Positions 30,751 through 39,835 of a DNA stretch of 64,000 nt are shown here, in pieces. Origin of the DNA: Collibacillus ludicampi. Its GTDB lineage: Bacteria > Bacillota > Bacilli > Tumebacillales > BOQE01. The stretch lies in NCBI RefSeq assembly GCF_023705585.1, contig NZ_BOQE01000001.1, forward strand, positions 1,005,341 through 1,069,340. The letters are read 5' to 3'. The position numbers and the translations under genes were made by a program. Every line of letters begins with the position of its first letter. Within the stretch, counting starts at the first letter, position 1. Below the pieces are notes generated by a model. The model saw only the letters and a program-made list of their open reading frames with translations, made no database searches and was not told where the DNA came from.

Positions 30751-30866
30751 GGTGGGCGTATGCTTTGCGCTCATGCTCCGTGGAGGTCGTCTCGCACGGA
30801 TTTATGGTCATATGTTGCGAGGCGACCTCCAAGGTCGCTGTCTCACGCAAAGCATTACGCCCACCA
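30751..30866. repeat. Repeat copy E, inside the pur operon
   Basis: Arms GGTGGGCGTATGCTTTGCG and CGCAAAGCATTACGCCCACC enclose inner arms GGAGGTCGTCTCGCA and TGCGAGGCGACCTCC. On the right side GCGACCTCCAAGGTCGC can form a competing small hairpin. It lies between purB and purC, so it must be transcribed with the operon. Confidence 0.9.
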
Positions 30867-30963
30867 AAAGATACTTTTCTCTCCACGGATGGTGCCGCTC
30901 ACGGCATGAGGGCTACTTTGAAAAACTTGGATTCTTAGGAATAGCTTCTTGAACCGGAAGCCT

Positions 30964-32256
30964 CTATAACCCCAAACGTTCAAAAATGGTATCGACATGC
31001 TTGATATGCCAGCTGGGGTCAAAGCAGTCGTCGAGTTCTTCTTTGCTCAGATGTTCCTTCACGACCGGGTCGTTTTCGATCAGTTCGCGGAAGGAGCGTT
31101 GTTCTTCCCACGCTTGCATCGCGCGCGCTTGCACGGTGTCGTACGCCTGTTCACGCACAAGCCCTTTGTCGATCAAGGCAAGCAAGACGCGTTGGGAGAA
31201 GATAAGACCGAATGTGCGTTCCATGTTCCGCTTCATGTTTTCCGGGAAAACGGTCAGGTTGTCCACGATGCGAATCATGCGGCGCAACATATAGTTGATC
31301 AAAATCGTGCAATCCGGAATGATGACGCGTTCCACCGATGAATGGGAAATATCCCGTTCATGCCACAACGGAACGTTTTCATAGGCGGCCAGCATGTTGC
31401 CGCGCAGGATGCGGGAAAGACCGGAAATTTGCTCGCAGGACACGGGATTGCGTTTATGCGGCATCGCCGAAGAACCTTTTTGCCCTTTGTAAAACGGCTC
31501 TTCCACTTCGCGTACTTCCGTTTTTTGCAGTGCGCGGATCTCCGTCGCGATCTTATCGAGCGTCGTACCGATCAAAGCGATCGTTGCGATATAAGCCGCA
31601 TGACGATCGCGCTGCAACGTTTGCGTCGAGATCGGAGCGGGAGTCAGTCCGAGTTTCTCGCACACATATTTCTCAACAAAAGGGTCGATGTTCGCATACG
31701 TACCGACGGCACCGGAAATTTTTCCGAATTCGATCCCTTTGGCTGCCTGCTCAAATCGCTCCAGATTGCGTTTCATCTCCTCATACCAGAGAGCGACTTT
31801 CAGACCGAAGGTTGTCGGTTCCGCATGCACACCGTGTGTGCGCCCCATCATGATCGTGTATTTGTACTTCTGCGCTTGCTTTTTCAACACATCGATGAAA
31901 TCATGCAGATCCTTGCGGATGATCTGGTTCGCCTGCTTGATCTGTGCAGACAGCGCTGTATCGACCACGTCGGTCGAAGTCAAACCGTAATGGACCCATT
32001 TGCGCTCCGGGCCTAAGCTTTCGGAAACCGCGCGCGTGAAAGCGACGACATCATGGCGGGTTTGTTCTTCGATCTCAAGCACGCGCTCCGTTTTAAAATC
32101 CGCGTGTTTGCGAATCTTCTCCACGTCTTCACGCGGGATCACGCCCAACTCCGCCCATGCTTCGCACGCGAGAATCTCGACCTCCAGCCACATGCGAAAA
32201 CGGTTGTCCAGCGTCCATATCGCCGACATCTCCGGAAGTGAATAACGTTCAATCAC
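30964..32256 (-). CDS. purB: Adenylosuccinate lyase PurB
   Basis: It acts twice in purine synthesis: SAICAR to AICAR, and adenylosuccinate to AMP. The 430-residue protein has the fumarase-superfamily signature [11 protein letters not shown], the catalytic histidine region [14 protein letters not shown] and [10 protein letters not shown]. In B. subtilis purK lies just upstream; here purE does. Confidence 0.98.
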   Translation of the reverse strand: MIERYSLPEMSAIWTLDNRFRMWLEVEILACEAWAELGVIPREDVEKIRKHADFKTERVLEIEEQTRHDVVAFTRAVSESLGPERKWVHYGLTSTDVVDTALSAQIKQANQIIRKDLHDFIDVLKKQAQKYKYTIMMGRTHGVHAEPTTFGLKVALWYEEMKRNLERFEQAAKGIEFGKISGAVGTYANIDPFVEKYVCEKLGLTPAPISTQTLQRDRHAAYIATIALIGTTLDKIATEIRALQKTEVREVEEPFYKGQKGSSAMPHKRNPVSCEQISGLSRILRGNMLAAYENVPLWHERDISHSSVERVIIPDCTILINYMLRRMIRIVDNLTVFPENMKRNMERTFGLIFSQRVLLALIDKGLVREQAYDTVQARAMQAWEEQRSFRELIENDPVVKEHLSKEELDDCFDPSWHIKHVDTIFERLGL

Positions 32257-32312
32257 AACAATGTCCTCCTCTTAAACGGTCGTGCAAGCGAGTTCTTTTG
32301 AAACACGCCCTC

Positions 32313-32837
32313 TTATCGTTTCAAGACCTCTTTTATATATGCGGATGCTCCGAGATCCTGCAGTTTTGCGTCCTTTTCTTCCACTTTTTTGGCCATTTCT
32401 TCACGATGCGCTTTCAACTTGGCTGCCACTTCCGCATCGGATGTCGCGATGATCTGGGCAGCTAAAAGGCCTGCGTTGTAGGCGCCGTTGATCGCAACGG
32501 TTGCCACCGGAATTCCTTGCGGCATCTGAACGATCGCATAGAGCGCGTCCACCCCTTGGATCGCGCCGCCTTGAATCGGTACCCCGATGACAGGCAATGT
32601 GGTATGTGCCGCGATAACCCCTGGCAAATGGGCGGCCAATCCCGCACCCGCGATAATGACTGCAAACCCGTTCTGCTCCGCTTCACGTGCGAGTTGAGCC
32701 GTCTTATCCGGAACACGATGTGCCGAAGAGATGCGGATCTCAGAGGGAACGCCCATTTTTTCGAGCGCTTTGGCAGCTTCCTGCATGATAGGAAGATCGG
32801 AATCGCTTCCCATGACGATCAGGACTTTTTTATTCAT
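32313..32837 (-). CDS. purE: N5-CAIR mutase PurE (class I)
   Basis: The first gene of the operon, 174 residues, with VMGSDSDLPIMQEA, ISSAHRVPDKT and the class I pattern AGAGLAAHLPGVIAAHT, IVQMPQGIPVATV. ATG at 32837 has AAGGAG 8 bases upstream; a GTG three codons earlier overlaps the Shine-Dalgarno sequence. Class I PurE normally needs PurK to make N5-CAIR, but no purK is present in the operon. Confidence 0.96.
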   Translation of the reverse strand: MNKKVLIVMGSDSDLPIMQEAAKALEKMGVPSEIRISSAHRVPDKTAQLAREAEQNGFAVIIAGAGLAAHLPGVIAAHTTLPVIGVPIQGGAIQGVDALYAIVQMPQGIPVATVAINGAYNAGLLAAQIIATSDAEVAAKLKAHREEMAKKVEEKDAKLQDLGASAYIKEVLKR

Positions 32838-32893
32838 GCAACCCACTCCTTTTCGTTCTTAGAATCACCTATGATGGCAGTTTTATGACGAAG

Positions 32894-32967
32894 TAAAAAC
32901 AAAACCCAGATGGGTAAGTCACTACAGATCCAACCGATCGTCGAGTGAAACCTACCCGCCTGGGTTT
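32894..32967 (-). terminator. Riboswitch-controlled terminator ahead of purE
   Basis: AACCCAGGCGGGTA pairs imperfectly with TACCCATCTGGGTT, followed on the minus strand by TTGTTTTTAC. The left arm overlaps the 3' end of the PRPP-type aptamer, so ligand binding and termination should exclude each other. Confidence 0.85.
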
Positions 32968-33092
32968 TTATCCCTTCGGTGTCATGCGCATAAAGGCATG
33001 CGAAACGCTCGGACCAGCCCTCTCATTAGAAGGAATGAAATACCAAGAGAATGGCGTTTAAACTCCCTCTGGCGGAGGCGGAACCCTAGATT
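32950..33092 (-). promoter_or_regulatory. PRPP-type ykkC riboswitch
   Basis: On the minus strand the conserved ykkC blocks appear in order: CTAGGGTTCCG, GGCTGGTCCGAGCG, and ACACCGAAGGGATAAAAACC with CAGGCGGGTAGG. The ykkC fold senses guanidine, ppGpp or PRPP depending on subtype. Position ahead of the pur operon and directly behind a guanine aptamer points to the PRPP subtype, which is known in such tandems. Subtype is inference from context; the ykkC core is seen directly. Confidence 0.85.
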
Positions 33093-33101
33093 CGCTTTCG
33101 A

Positions 33102-33168
33102 CTCGTAGTCCAGTCATTTACGGTGACCGGGTAGAGACTCTCGGGCCATATTCCCGAGGATATACGAG
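33102..33168 (-). promoter_or_regulatory. Guanine riboswitch aptamer (purine riboswitch)
   Basis: The minus strand shows CTCGTATATCC, the L2 loop GGGAATATGGCCC, the J2/3 core GTCTCTACC, L3 CCGTAAATG, and GACTACGAG closing P1. The specificity base before TACGAG is C, as in guanine aptamers (adenine aptamers have U). It lies about 20 bases after the transcription start and immediately before the ykkC aptamer. Confidence 0.93.
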
Positions 33169-33188
33169 CGGTATGTAATTACACGTTC

Positions 33189-33217
33189 AGTGTAACAATG
33201 GCTAAGGTCCTTGTCAA
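33189..33217 (-). promoter_or_regulatory. Sigma-A promoter of the pur operon
   Basis: TTGACA (33212-33217) and TACACT (33189-33194) are separated by 17 bases on the minus strand, directly upstream of the guanine aptamer. Confidence 0.85.
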
Positions 33218-33307
33218 GCAAAATCCGAACAATTAAGTTATTGGAATAATATTCGTTCGTAAAATAAGGCGAAACATCAAGGGAATACTGAGATTCATCA
33301 GAAACAT

Positions 33308-34039
33308 TTATCCGGCCTGAACGGACAACGGTTTGGGCATTCCTAACAAATAACCTTGTCCAAAAGGTATCCCCGCTTTTTTTAAATACTCCAGATCGCT
33401 GGTCGCTTCGATTCCTTCCGCAACGAGAAACATATCTTCGTTTGATATGGAAACCAATACATCCACGATCTTTTGTTTCAATGACGATTTAGAAATACCG
33501 GAAACGAGGGATCGATCCAGTTTAATGTATTCGGGTTCCAATTCGATAACCGCCGCCAGTGACGAATATCCCTGACCGAGATCATCGATCGCTACCCGAA
33601 TTCCCCGTGTACGCAACAGGTTCACTGCCGTTCGTAACTCCTTTAAATCTCTCACCTGTGTTCGTTCTGTTAACTCAAGAACGAGACGGTGTTTTAAACT
33701 GGAATTTTCGGTGATTTCCAACAATTGTTCCATGGCGTCTTTCCGCATTAAAGTCGATGGTAATACGTTGATAAACAGCAGCCCCTCGATTTTGTTTTCA
33801 GCACCCTGCAAAGCTGTCTGTATCGCTAACAAATCGACCTCGTGAGCGATTTGCATGTCAATCGCATCCTGAAAGAGGGTAAGCGGATGCGCATAGCGGC
33901 TTTCCGCAGGCCCCCTGGCCAGCGATTCATAGGCGTATGCTTGCAAGCTTTCCAATTGGTAAATCGGTTGATATACAGTCTTTAATTTTCGTTCAGCCAA
34001 TATCGTATAGAGTTCATTCTGCATACCGAAAGAATTCAT
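33308..34039 (-). CDS. EAL-domain cyclic-di-GMP phosphodiesterase
   Basis: A stand-alone EAL domain of 243 residues that should hydrolyse c-di-GMP. Catalytic motifs are kept: YESLARG (EAL position), FINVLPS, VLELTERT, AIDDLGQGYSSL (DDFG loop), IKLDRSLV and AEGIE. There is no GGDEF, PAS or membrane segment. ATG at 34039 follows GGAGGCGCGTC; ten upstream codons lack a site. It lies between prfB and the pur leader. With the PilZ protein it may set c-di-GMP tone for motility. Confidence 0.93.
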   Translation of the reverse strand: MNSFGMQNELYTILAERKLKTVYQPIYQLESLQAYAYESLARGPAESRYAHPLTLFQDAIDMQIAHEVDLLAIQTALQGAENKIEGLLFINVLPSTLMRKDAMEQLLEITENSSLKHRLVLELTERTQVRDLKELRTAVNLLRTRGIRVAIDDLGQGYSSLAAVIELEPEYIKLDRSLVSGISKSSLKQKIVDVLVSISNEDMFLVAEGIEATSDLEYLKKAGIPFGQGYLLGMPKPLSVQAG

Positions 34040-34197
34040 GACGCGCCTCCGCTTTAAGAGGTTGTTCAAACGATGAGCTCTGATCGAAGGACTCTTCTTA
34101 TTTTCCCATAGATTTAGTTTGACAAAAGCCCGTCAAATCCCTGCCTTTATCGACAAAAAAATACAAATCTTTCGGAAGGGATGAGGTGTTCCATAAC

Positions 34198-34228
34198 AAA
34201 AAAGAGCACCCGGTCGGGTGCTCCCATC
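34198..34228 (-). terminator. Intrinsic terminator after prfB
   Basis: GAGCACCCG and CGGGTGCTC form a perfect stem, followed by TTTTTTG on the minus strand. Confidence 0.95.
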
Positions 34229-35360
34229 TTAATCATTGTTCTCTTCTTTGGCGGACAGGCGGCTGCGCAGCCAGGCGTCGATAAACGGGTCTAATTCTCC
34301 GTCCATCACCGCGTGTACGTTGCCCACTTCATATCCGGTACGGTGGTCTTTCACGAGCGAATAGGGATGGAAGACGTACGAGCGAATCTGGTTGCCCCAT
34401 GCGATATCTTTGACTTCACCGCGGATTTCGGCCAGTTCCTTCTCTTGTTCTTCCCGTTTCTTTTCATATAACTTGGCCGCCAGGATCTTCATCGCCGCCG
34501 CGCGGTTTTTGATTTGCGAACGTTCGCTCTGACAGGTGACAACGATGCCCGTCGGGATGTGGGTGATGCGCACGGCCGAGTCGGTCGTGTTCACATGCTG
34601 TCCGCCCGCCCCGCTCGAACGATACGTGTCGATTTTTAAGTCTTCTTGGCGAATGTCGATGTCGATATCGTCATCCATCTCCGGCATGACGTCCACCGAA
34701 GAGAAAGAAGTATGGCGGCGTCCGGACGCGTCGAAAGGGGAGATGCGCACCAAACGGTGCACGCCGCGCTCCGCTTTGAGATATCCGAAAGCATTATACC
34801 CTTTGATCAAAAGGGTTACACTCTTGATCCCCGCTTCATCCCCCGGCAGATAATCGAGGGTCTCTACTTTGAACCCCCGACCCTCCGCCCAGCGCGTATA
34901 CATTCGCAAAAGCATGGAAGCCCAATCCTGCGATTCTGTACCGCCGGCACCCGGATGGATCTCCAGAATCGCATTATTTTTGTCGTAGGGTTCCGATAGC
35001 AACAGTTCCAATTCAAAATCGGACAGCTTCTTGGCCAGTTGTGCCGCGCCGCGATCCACTTCATCGAGAAGCGATTCATCGTTCTCTTCTTTGGACAATT
35101 CGAGTAGCACTTCCAGGTCTTCTTGTTCGCGAGTCATCGACTCCAGTTGTTCCACGAGGTTTTTGATCGCATTGTTTTCACTGATCACTTTTTGTGCGGC
35201 TTCTTGATCATCCCAGAAAGAAGGCTCCGCCATCTTGTTTTCTAGTTCTTGCATGCGAGCTTTCTTGCCGGGGAGGTCAAAGAGACCTCCCGATGTCCGC
35301 CAATCGCTTGGCTGTATTGGTTAACTCCTGACGCAATTCCCCGTAAGTTTTCAATGCCAT
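34229..35360 (-). CDS. prfB: Peptide chain release factor 2 (programmed +1 frameshift)
   Basis: RF2 releases peptides at TGA and TAA. The gene is in two frames. The first 27 codons ([20 protein letters not shown]…) run from ATG at 35360 to CTT followed by an in-frame TGA at 35277-35279. The shift site CTTTGAC, with GGGAGG a few bases upstream acting as internal Shine-Dalgarno, lets ribosomes move +1 and read on as [13 protein letters not shown] to the stop at 34229, giving about 376 residues. The body has the GGQ loop ([17 protein letters not shown]) and the RF2-type codon-recognition region. This is the classical autoregulatory prfB frameshift, not a mutation. Confidence 0.97.
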
Positions 35361-35393
35361 CGTTATTCTCCACTCCGTTCTCCTAACACACTC

Positions 35394-37772
35394 TTATACT
35401 TGTACTTGAACAGGTTGAACCTCAATACCAACGTTTGCCTTGAAGACAAGGAGGACGACTTCTTCGCGAATCGAATGGATCATCGCTTCAAACATCTCGT
35501 ATCCTTCAAATTTGTATTCAACAAGCGGATCGCGCTGACCATACGCACGCAAATGGATGCCTTGACGCAGTTGATCCATCGCGTCGATATGATCCATCCA
35601 CTTGCTGTCAACCGCGCGCAACAGAATGACTTTTTCAAAGTCTTTCATGACCGGGCCTAACTGCTCCGCACGGGCTTTATATTCCTCTTGGACAAGTCCC
35701 TGCAAGAATTCGAGCATCTCGGTGCGGTCCGCATACCTAGTGAGCTCTTCCTTCTTCAATTTGCCAGGGGACAACATATGGTGTTCCAGATAATCGATCA
35801 ATCCTTGCAGATCCCAATCTTCCGGAACGATTTCTTCCTGACAATACGTGTCCACAGCGTAAGACAGCAATTCATTTGCCATGTTGATGATCGTATCGGA
35901 AACATCGTCACTTTCCAGAAGCTCGCGCCGTTGTTTGTACATCACTTCGCGCTGCTGATTCATGACATCATCGTATTTCAACACGTGTTTCCGGATATCG
36001 AAGTTATTCCCTTCCACTTTCTTCTGCGCACTTTCGATGGCACGCGTGACCAGACGATTTTCGATCGGCTGATCTTCTTCGAGTCCCAGGCGATCCATCA
36101 TTGCCATGATATTCTCCGAACCAAACAGCCGCATCAGATCGTCCTCAAGCGAGAGGAAAAATTGGCTTGAGCCCGGATCGCCCTGACGTCCCGCCCGCCC
36201 GCGCAATTGGTTGTCGATGCGGCGGCTCTCGTGACGCTCCGTACCGATGATATGCAAGCCCCCCAATTCTGCGACACCTTCGCCGAGAATGATGTCGGTC
36301 CCGCGTCCCGCCATGTTGGTGGCGATCGTCACGGCGCCTTTTTGTCCGGCGAGCGCCACGATCTGCGCTTCACGCTCATGGTGTTTCGCGTTCAAGACTT
36401 GATGGGGAATGCCTTTTTTCTTCAGCAAGGAAGAAAGGTATTCCGACTTTTCGATCGAGGTGGTACCCACAAGCACCGGTTGCCCTTTCGCATGCCGTTT
36501 TTCGATTTCCGCCACCACCGCGTTGAACTTGCCGCGCATGTTTTTGTAAATCACATCGGGCAAATCGATCCGCTGGTTGGGACGGTTCGTCGGAATGACG
36601 ACCACATCCATGCCGTAGATCGAACGGAATTCTTCTTCTTCCGTTTTCGCGGTACCCGTCATGCCGGAAAGCTTCTTGTACATGCGGAAGTAGTTTTGCA
36701 GCGTAATGGTCGCGAGCGTCTTCGATTCGTTCTGAATCCGCACGCCTTCCTTCGCTTCGATCGCCTGATGCAGCCCTTCGCTGTAGCGGCGACCGTGCAT
36801 CAAACGGCCGGTGAACTCGTCGACGATGATAATCTCATCGTTCTGCACCACGTAATCTTTATCCCGATGCATCAACGTATGCGCCTTGAGCGCTTGCGTG
36901 ATATGGTGATGAATCGAGATATGACTCGGTTCAAAGAGGTTTTGGATGCCAAAGAAGCGTTCCGCCTTGCGTACGCCTTGTTCCGTCAGTACGGCAGAGC
37001 GCGCTTTTTCGTCAACGGTGTAGTCTTCTTCGGCACGCAAGCCGGAGACGAAAATATTGGCGCGAATGTACATTTCCGTGGACTCTTCCGCCATGCCCGA
37101 GATGATTAGCGGCGTGCGCGCTTCATCGATCAGGATGGAGTCCACTTCGTCGACAATACAGTAGTGCAATTCCCGCTGTACCATCTGATCCAGCGACATT
37201 GCCATATTGTCGCGCAAATAATCGAACCCGAATTCGTTGTTCGTACCATATGTGATATCGGCCGCGTAAGCCGCTTTTTTCTCATGCGGTTCCATACCGT
37301 TGATGTTTAAGCCTACAGAAAGGCCAAGAAACCGATGGAGCTGCCCCATCTCTTCCGCGTCCCGGCGAGCCAGGTAATCGTTCACCGTAATGACATGAAC
37401 GCCTTTTCCCGACAGCGCATTTAAATAGGAAGGCAGTGTAGCGACAAGGGTTTTTCCTTCCCCTGTACGCATCTCAGCGATCCGCCCTTGATGGAGAACG
37501 ATCCCCCCCATCAATTGCACATCGAAGTGGCGTTTGCCGAGCACTCGTTTACCTGCTTCCCGCACGACGGCAAACGCCTCCGGCAACAGATCGTCGAGTG
37601 ACTCGCCGTTTGCATGGCGTTGTTTAAATTCAATCGTCTTGCCACGCAACTCGTCGTCACTCAACTTCTCCACCATCGGCTCCAAGTTATTGATCCGTTC
37701 TACCACTTTATATAACCTTTTGATTTCACGCTCATTCGAATCTCCAAAAACTTTTTTCAGGAGGCTCAACAT
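35394..37772 (-). CDS. secA: Preprotein translocase ATPase SecA
   Basis: The motor that drives unfolded preproteins through SecYEG. The 792-residue protein has Walker [11 protein letters not shown], the [15 protein letters not shown] helicase motif, the preprotein cross-linking domain and the NBD2 motifs [20 protein letters not shown]. It ends EVQPVQVQV without the cysteine-rich SEC-C zinc tail that binds SecB and lipids in many SecA proteins. ATG at 37772; AGGAG lies 11 bases upstream. It precedes prfB as in B. subtilis. Confidence 0.98.
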   Translation of the reverse strand: MLSLLKKVFGDSNEREIKRLYKVVERINNLEPMVEKLSDDELRGKTIEFKQRHANGESLDDLLPEAFAVVREAGKRVLGKRHFDVQLMGGIVLHQGRIAEMRTGEGKTLVATLPSYLNALSGKGVHVITVNDYLARRDAEEMGQLHRFLGLSVGLNINGMEPHEKKAAYAADITYGTNNEFGFDYLRDNMAMSLDQMVQRELHYCIVDEVDSILIDEARTPLIISGMAEESTEMYIRANIFVSGLRAEEDYTVDEKARSAVLTEQGVRKAERFFGIQNLFEPSHISIHHHITQALKAHTLMHRDKDYVVQNDEIIIVDEFTGRLMHGRRYSEGLHQAIEAKEGVRIQNESKTLATITLQNYFRMYKKLSGMTGTAKTEEEEFRSIYGMDVVVIPTNRPNQRIDLPDVIYKNMRGKFNAVVAEIEKRHAKGQPVLVGTTSIEKSEYLSSLLKKKGIPHQVLNAKHHEREAQIVALAGQKGAVTIATNMAGRGTDIILGEGVAELGGLHIIGTERHESRRIDNQLRGRAGRQGDPGSSQFFLSLEDDLMRLFGSENIMAMMDRLGLEEDQPIENRLVTRAIESAQKKVEGNNFDIRKHVLKYDDVMNQQREVMYKQRRELLESDDVSDTIINMANELLSYAVDTYCQEEIVPEDWDLQGLIDYLEHHMLSPGKLKKEELTRYADRTEMLEFLQGLVQEEYKARAEQLGPVMKDFEKVILLRAVDSKWMDHIDAMDQLRQGIHLRAYGQRDPLVEYKFEGYEMFEAMIHSIREEVVLLVFKANVGIEVQPVQVQV

Positions 37773-37883
37773 GTGAGCAATCACTCCTCTCTAATCTGCA
37801 AAAGGAAATCCCTCAAAGCAGAATTGTAACATTCCTTTGCAGGTAGAGACAACCTTTCCACACAAGAGTACAAAAAAATTCCA

Positions 37884-37914
37884 AAAAAGAAAAAGGTGAC
37901 CCCCAGTCACCTTA
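37884..37914 (-). terminator. Intrinsic terminator upstream of secA
   Basis: AAGGTGAC and GTCACCTT pair around TGGGG, followed by TTTTCTTTTTTGG on the minus strand. The stop codon of the preceding small gene lies in the left arm. Confidence 0.9.
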
Positions 37915-38179
37915 GGTGGACTCTCTTGTCCTGCGTCAATTCCTCCTGATCTCCTCGTACCACGCCGATGGCCAATGCCACGATGATGAGCAGCGCCCAA
38001 ATGCTTTCAACCGCATGCAGAACAAGTACGAGAATGATTGCCAGGACGATCTCCACCCATACGGGATGTACATCCGCGTATTTACGGACATTCCAATAGA
38101 GAATCTGACCGATCTTGACCACCAGAAAAAAACAAATAATCTGAACGATTCCCATGAGGAATCCCGTCAGAAAGCCCAT
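37907..38179 (-). CDS. Small membrane protein, unknown
   Basis: A 90-residue protein with three likely membrane segments (LTGFLMGIVQIICFFLVVKI, VWVEIVLAIILVLVLHAV, ALLIIVALAIGVV) and a short charged tail. ATG at 38179 has GGAGG 8 bases upstream; the longer frame has no site. It lies upstream of secA but is cut off from it by a terminator. I recognise no family. Confidence 0.75.
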   Translation of the reverse strand: MGFLTGFLMGIVQIICFFLVVKIGQILYWNVRKYADVHPVWVEIVLAIILVLVLHAVESIWALLIIVALAIGVVRGDQEELTQDKRVHLR

Positions 38180-38384
38180 TTCTGCCACCTCCCATGCTAT
38201 CTTATGCAAGTACGGCATGGGCGAGTGACTACATGGAAGACACTTCACTCATGATTGGCAAAATTTATGTCGCAAGGGGATTCGTAGAGGTGGAGGGGAG
38301 ATTGGAGTATATGTTGGATAGCTACAAGTAACGAGGCAGTTTATGCTTCCTCACTTTACTTTAATATACAATGTGATTTAAAAA

Positions 38385-38410
38385 CTAAAAGGCCATCCGG
38401 CCTCTTTTGT
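38385..38410. terminator. Bidirectional terminator after the SecB-like gene
   Basis: AGGCC/GGCCT stem with ATCC-size loop, flanked by AAAA and TTTT on both sides; on the minus strand it is followed by TTTTAGTTTTT. Confidence 0.75.
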
Positions 38411-38415
38411 ATGAA

Positions 38416-38856
38416 TTATTCCTGTTCAAGTTTTTGTGTTTCATTATTTTTACTATTATCGAGTTCCTCCAATAAGGCAACAATGTTTAATGTAGGGAGT
38501 ATCAAAGGTGCTTCGCTTCCCTTACTCGTAATCTCTGATACTAATCCCCTTAAATAAGGAAATAGTATGGCCAGTGCATTAACTTTGTAATAACTCATAG
38601 CCGTTTCATAATCGTCAATACCATTTAAATGAAAATAACCAGCAATGGAAGCATAAACATATATTGGAGAACTATTTAGAGTCCTATCTCCGATTGAAAA
38701 GTTTAATATGACCCATGCCCCAGACCAATCATCCTGATCAGTTTGTATTTCATAATCGAATTCGGGTACTAGTTCATCTTCACCTTCATAAAACGGATTG
38801 AATTTATATTCGATATTTCTAACTTGGTAATCCCTAAATTGTAGACTAGCATACAT
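38416..38856 (-). CDS. SecB-like chaperone in an accessory cassette
   Basis: The 146-residue protein ends with a segment very like the SecB core helix and loop: ILFPYLRGLVSEITSKG then APLILPTLNIVALLEEL, matching the family pattern LFPYxRxxIsdLvtrGgFpplxLpPvNFdaLy. The N-terminal half is beta-rich as in SecB. Firmicutes normally lack housekeeping SecB, but SecB-like proteins occur with toxin-antitoxin pairs as dedicated chaperones. It overlaps the preceding unknown gene by 11 bases and has AT-rich codon use unlike the flanking housekeeping genes. The assignment rests on motif and length; I could not run a profile search. Confidence 0.7.
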   Translation of the reverse strand: MYASLQFRDYQVRNIEYKFNPFYEGEDELVPEFDYEIQTDQDDWSGAWVILNFSIGDRTLNSSPIYVYASIAGYFHLNGIDDYETAMSYYKVNALAILFPYLRGLVSEITSKGSEAPLILPTLNIVALLEELDNSKNNETQKLEQE

Positions 38857-39139
38857 TTAAAAATGCACCGTCCTTAGTATTGCCGATGGGGAACAAAGGA
38901 ATTCTACTTTTTACTTGGCGAGGTCTTATCAGTTTTACGTTGATATCTTGACATTCCCATGAATTATCAATCATGTACTCTAGCTCTTCATCTGTGTAGA
39001 AAGCTTTTAGCATATCTCTTACGTTTAATTTTTCTAATCCGTTTTCTGTCCTTTGAACAAAACCCTTTACATCACAGTTCTCAGAAACCTTAATTCCTAA
39101 TTCTTTAGCAGTATCTAAAATTTTATTAATGTTTAACAT
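38846..39139 (-). CDS. Unknown middle gene of the SecB-like cassette
   Basis: A 97-residue protein beginning MLNINKILDTAKELGIKV, with FYTDEELEYMIDNSWECQD in the middle and a basic RPRQVKSRIPLFP stretch near the end. ATG at 39139 has GAGAGGA 8 bases upstream and comes one base after the stop of the ART-fold gene; its 3' end overlaps the SecB-like gene. The tight packing suggests a functional trio. By position it could be an antitoxin or client of the chaperone, but it shows no known antitoxin motif. Confidence 0.65.
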   Translation of the reverse strand: MLNINKILDTAKELGIKVSENCDVKGFVQRTENGLEKLNVRDMLKAFYTDEELEYMIDNSWECQDINVKLIRPRQVKSRIPLFPIGNTKDGAFLNVC

Positions 39140-39140
39140 G

Positions 39141-39796
39141 TCATTTATCCTCTCTTTCAATACCTTTAACTAACCTTGGCTTATTACGTTTAAAGTTTCT
39201 TTGTATTTTGGGATTATGAATTTTCACTTCTTCAACATGCACAATATCAGGATCACCACTAATTGCAACTAAATTACGTACACAAATCTGCTGTCCGTGC
39301 AAATATATACCTAACCGCTTAAATATTTCTAACGAATTATATTTAGATTTTGTCGGAAACGTTCTTTGTATAACGTGAAACTCATCAGCTGGTAATAAAG
39401 AGCAAATAAAATGACGAATTTGTTCTTCATTCTTTTCTTCGAATTCCAGGCTGATACCTTCATTTTTTAATTCTTTTTCAACATCAGAAATAAAATTTTT
39501 TAAAACCTCAAGTCCTCTTCTGTTGTCCAGGTTTAGGAAATTTCGTTCATGTACTTTTATTTTTACTTGAAGAACAGCAACTTTTTCCCGTGAAGCTCTG
39601 GTGTTCGCTCAATTTTTGTCTTTCCCCAGATCCTTGCTTGAATATAATCATCCCGAAAAAAATATACTCCAGGCCCTAACCAATGATCGTCTCGTATAAC
39701 TTTGGGGATTTGAAAGCCTGATGAACAGATATTAATTGCTGATTCTTCATCCGTTCCATGAAATGCAGAGATCTCATGTTCAATATCTAAAAACAT
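39141..39796 (-). pseudogene. ART/PARP-fold-like gene with a one-base frameshift
   Basis: The first 73 residues (EISAFHGTDEESAINI, WLGPGVYFFRDDYIQARIWG) look like the first two motifs (His-Gly-Thr and Tyr) of an ADP-ribosyltransferase-like fold. At the run of five A residues (39592-39596 on plus as T) the frame breaks after HGKK. Adding one A restores KVAVLQVKIKVHERNFLNLD and about 140 further residues, including a third motif-like segment HGQQICVRNLVAI, to the stop at 39141. Without repair the gene gives a 77-residue truncated protein. ATG at 39796 has AAGGA 8 bases upstream. Either a real inactivating deletion, a sequencing error, or programmed -1 slippage at AAAAAG is possible. Confidence 0.65.
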
Positions 39797-39808
39797 CTAG
39801 ATCATCCT

Positions 39809-39827
39809 TGCTATTAGCCTATAGCAA
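39809..39827. promoter_or_regulatory. Inverted repeat at the cassette's ribosome-binding site
   Basis: TTGCTAT (39809-39815) and ATAGCAA (39821-39827) form a perfect 7-bp inverted repeat between the promoter and the first start codon, touching the Shine-Dalgarno sequence. Toxin-antitoxin operons often have such operators; here it could also be an RNA hairpin. Confidence 0.45.
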
Positions 39828-39835
39828 CTGCCATG

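Noticed and set aside
35254-35360. prfB frameshift as a mutation or sequencing error
   Set aside because: CTTTGAC with a Shine-Dalgarno-like GGGAGG just upstream is the classical programmed +1 site of RF2.
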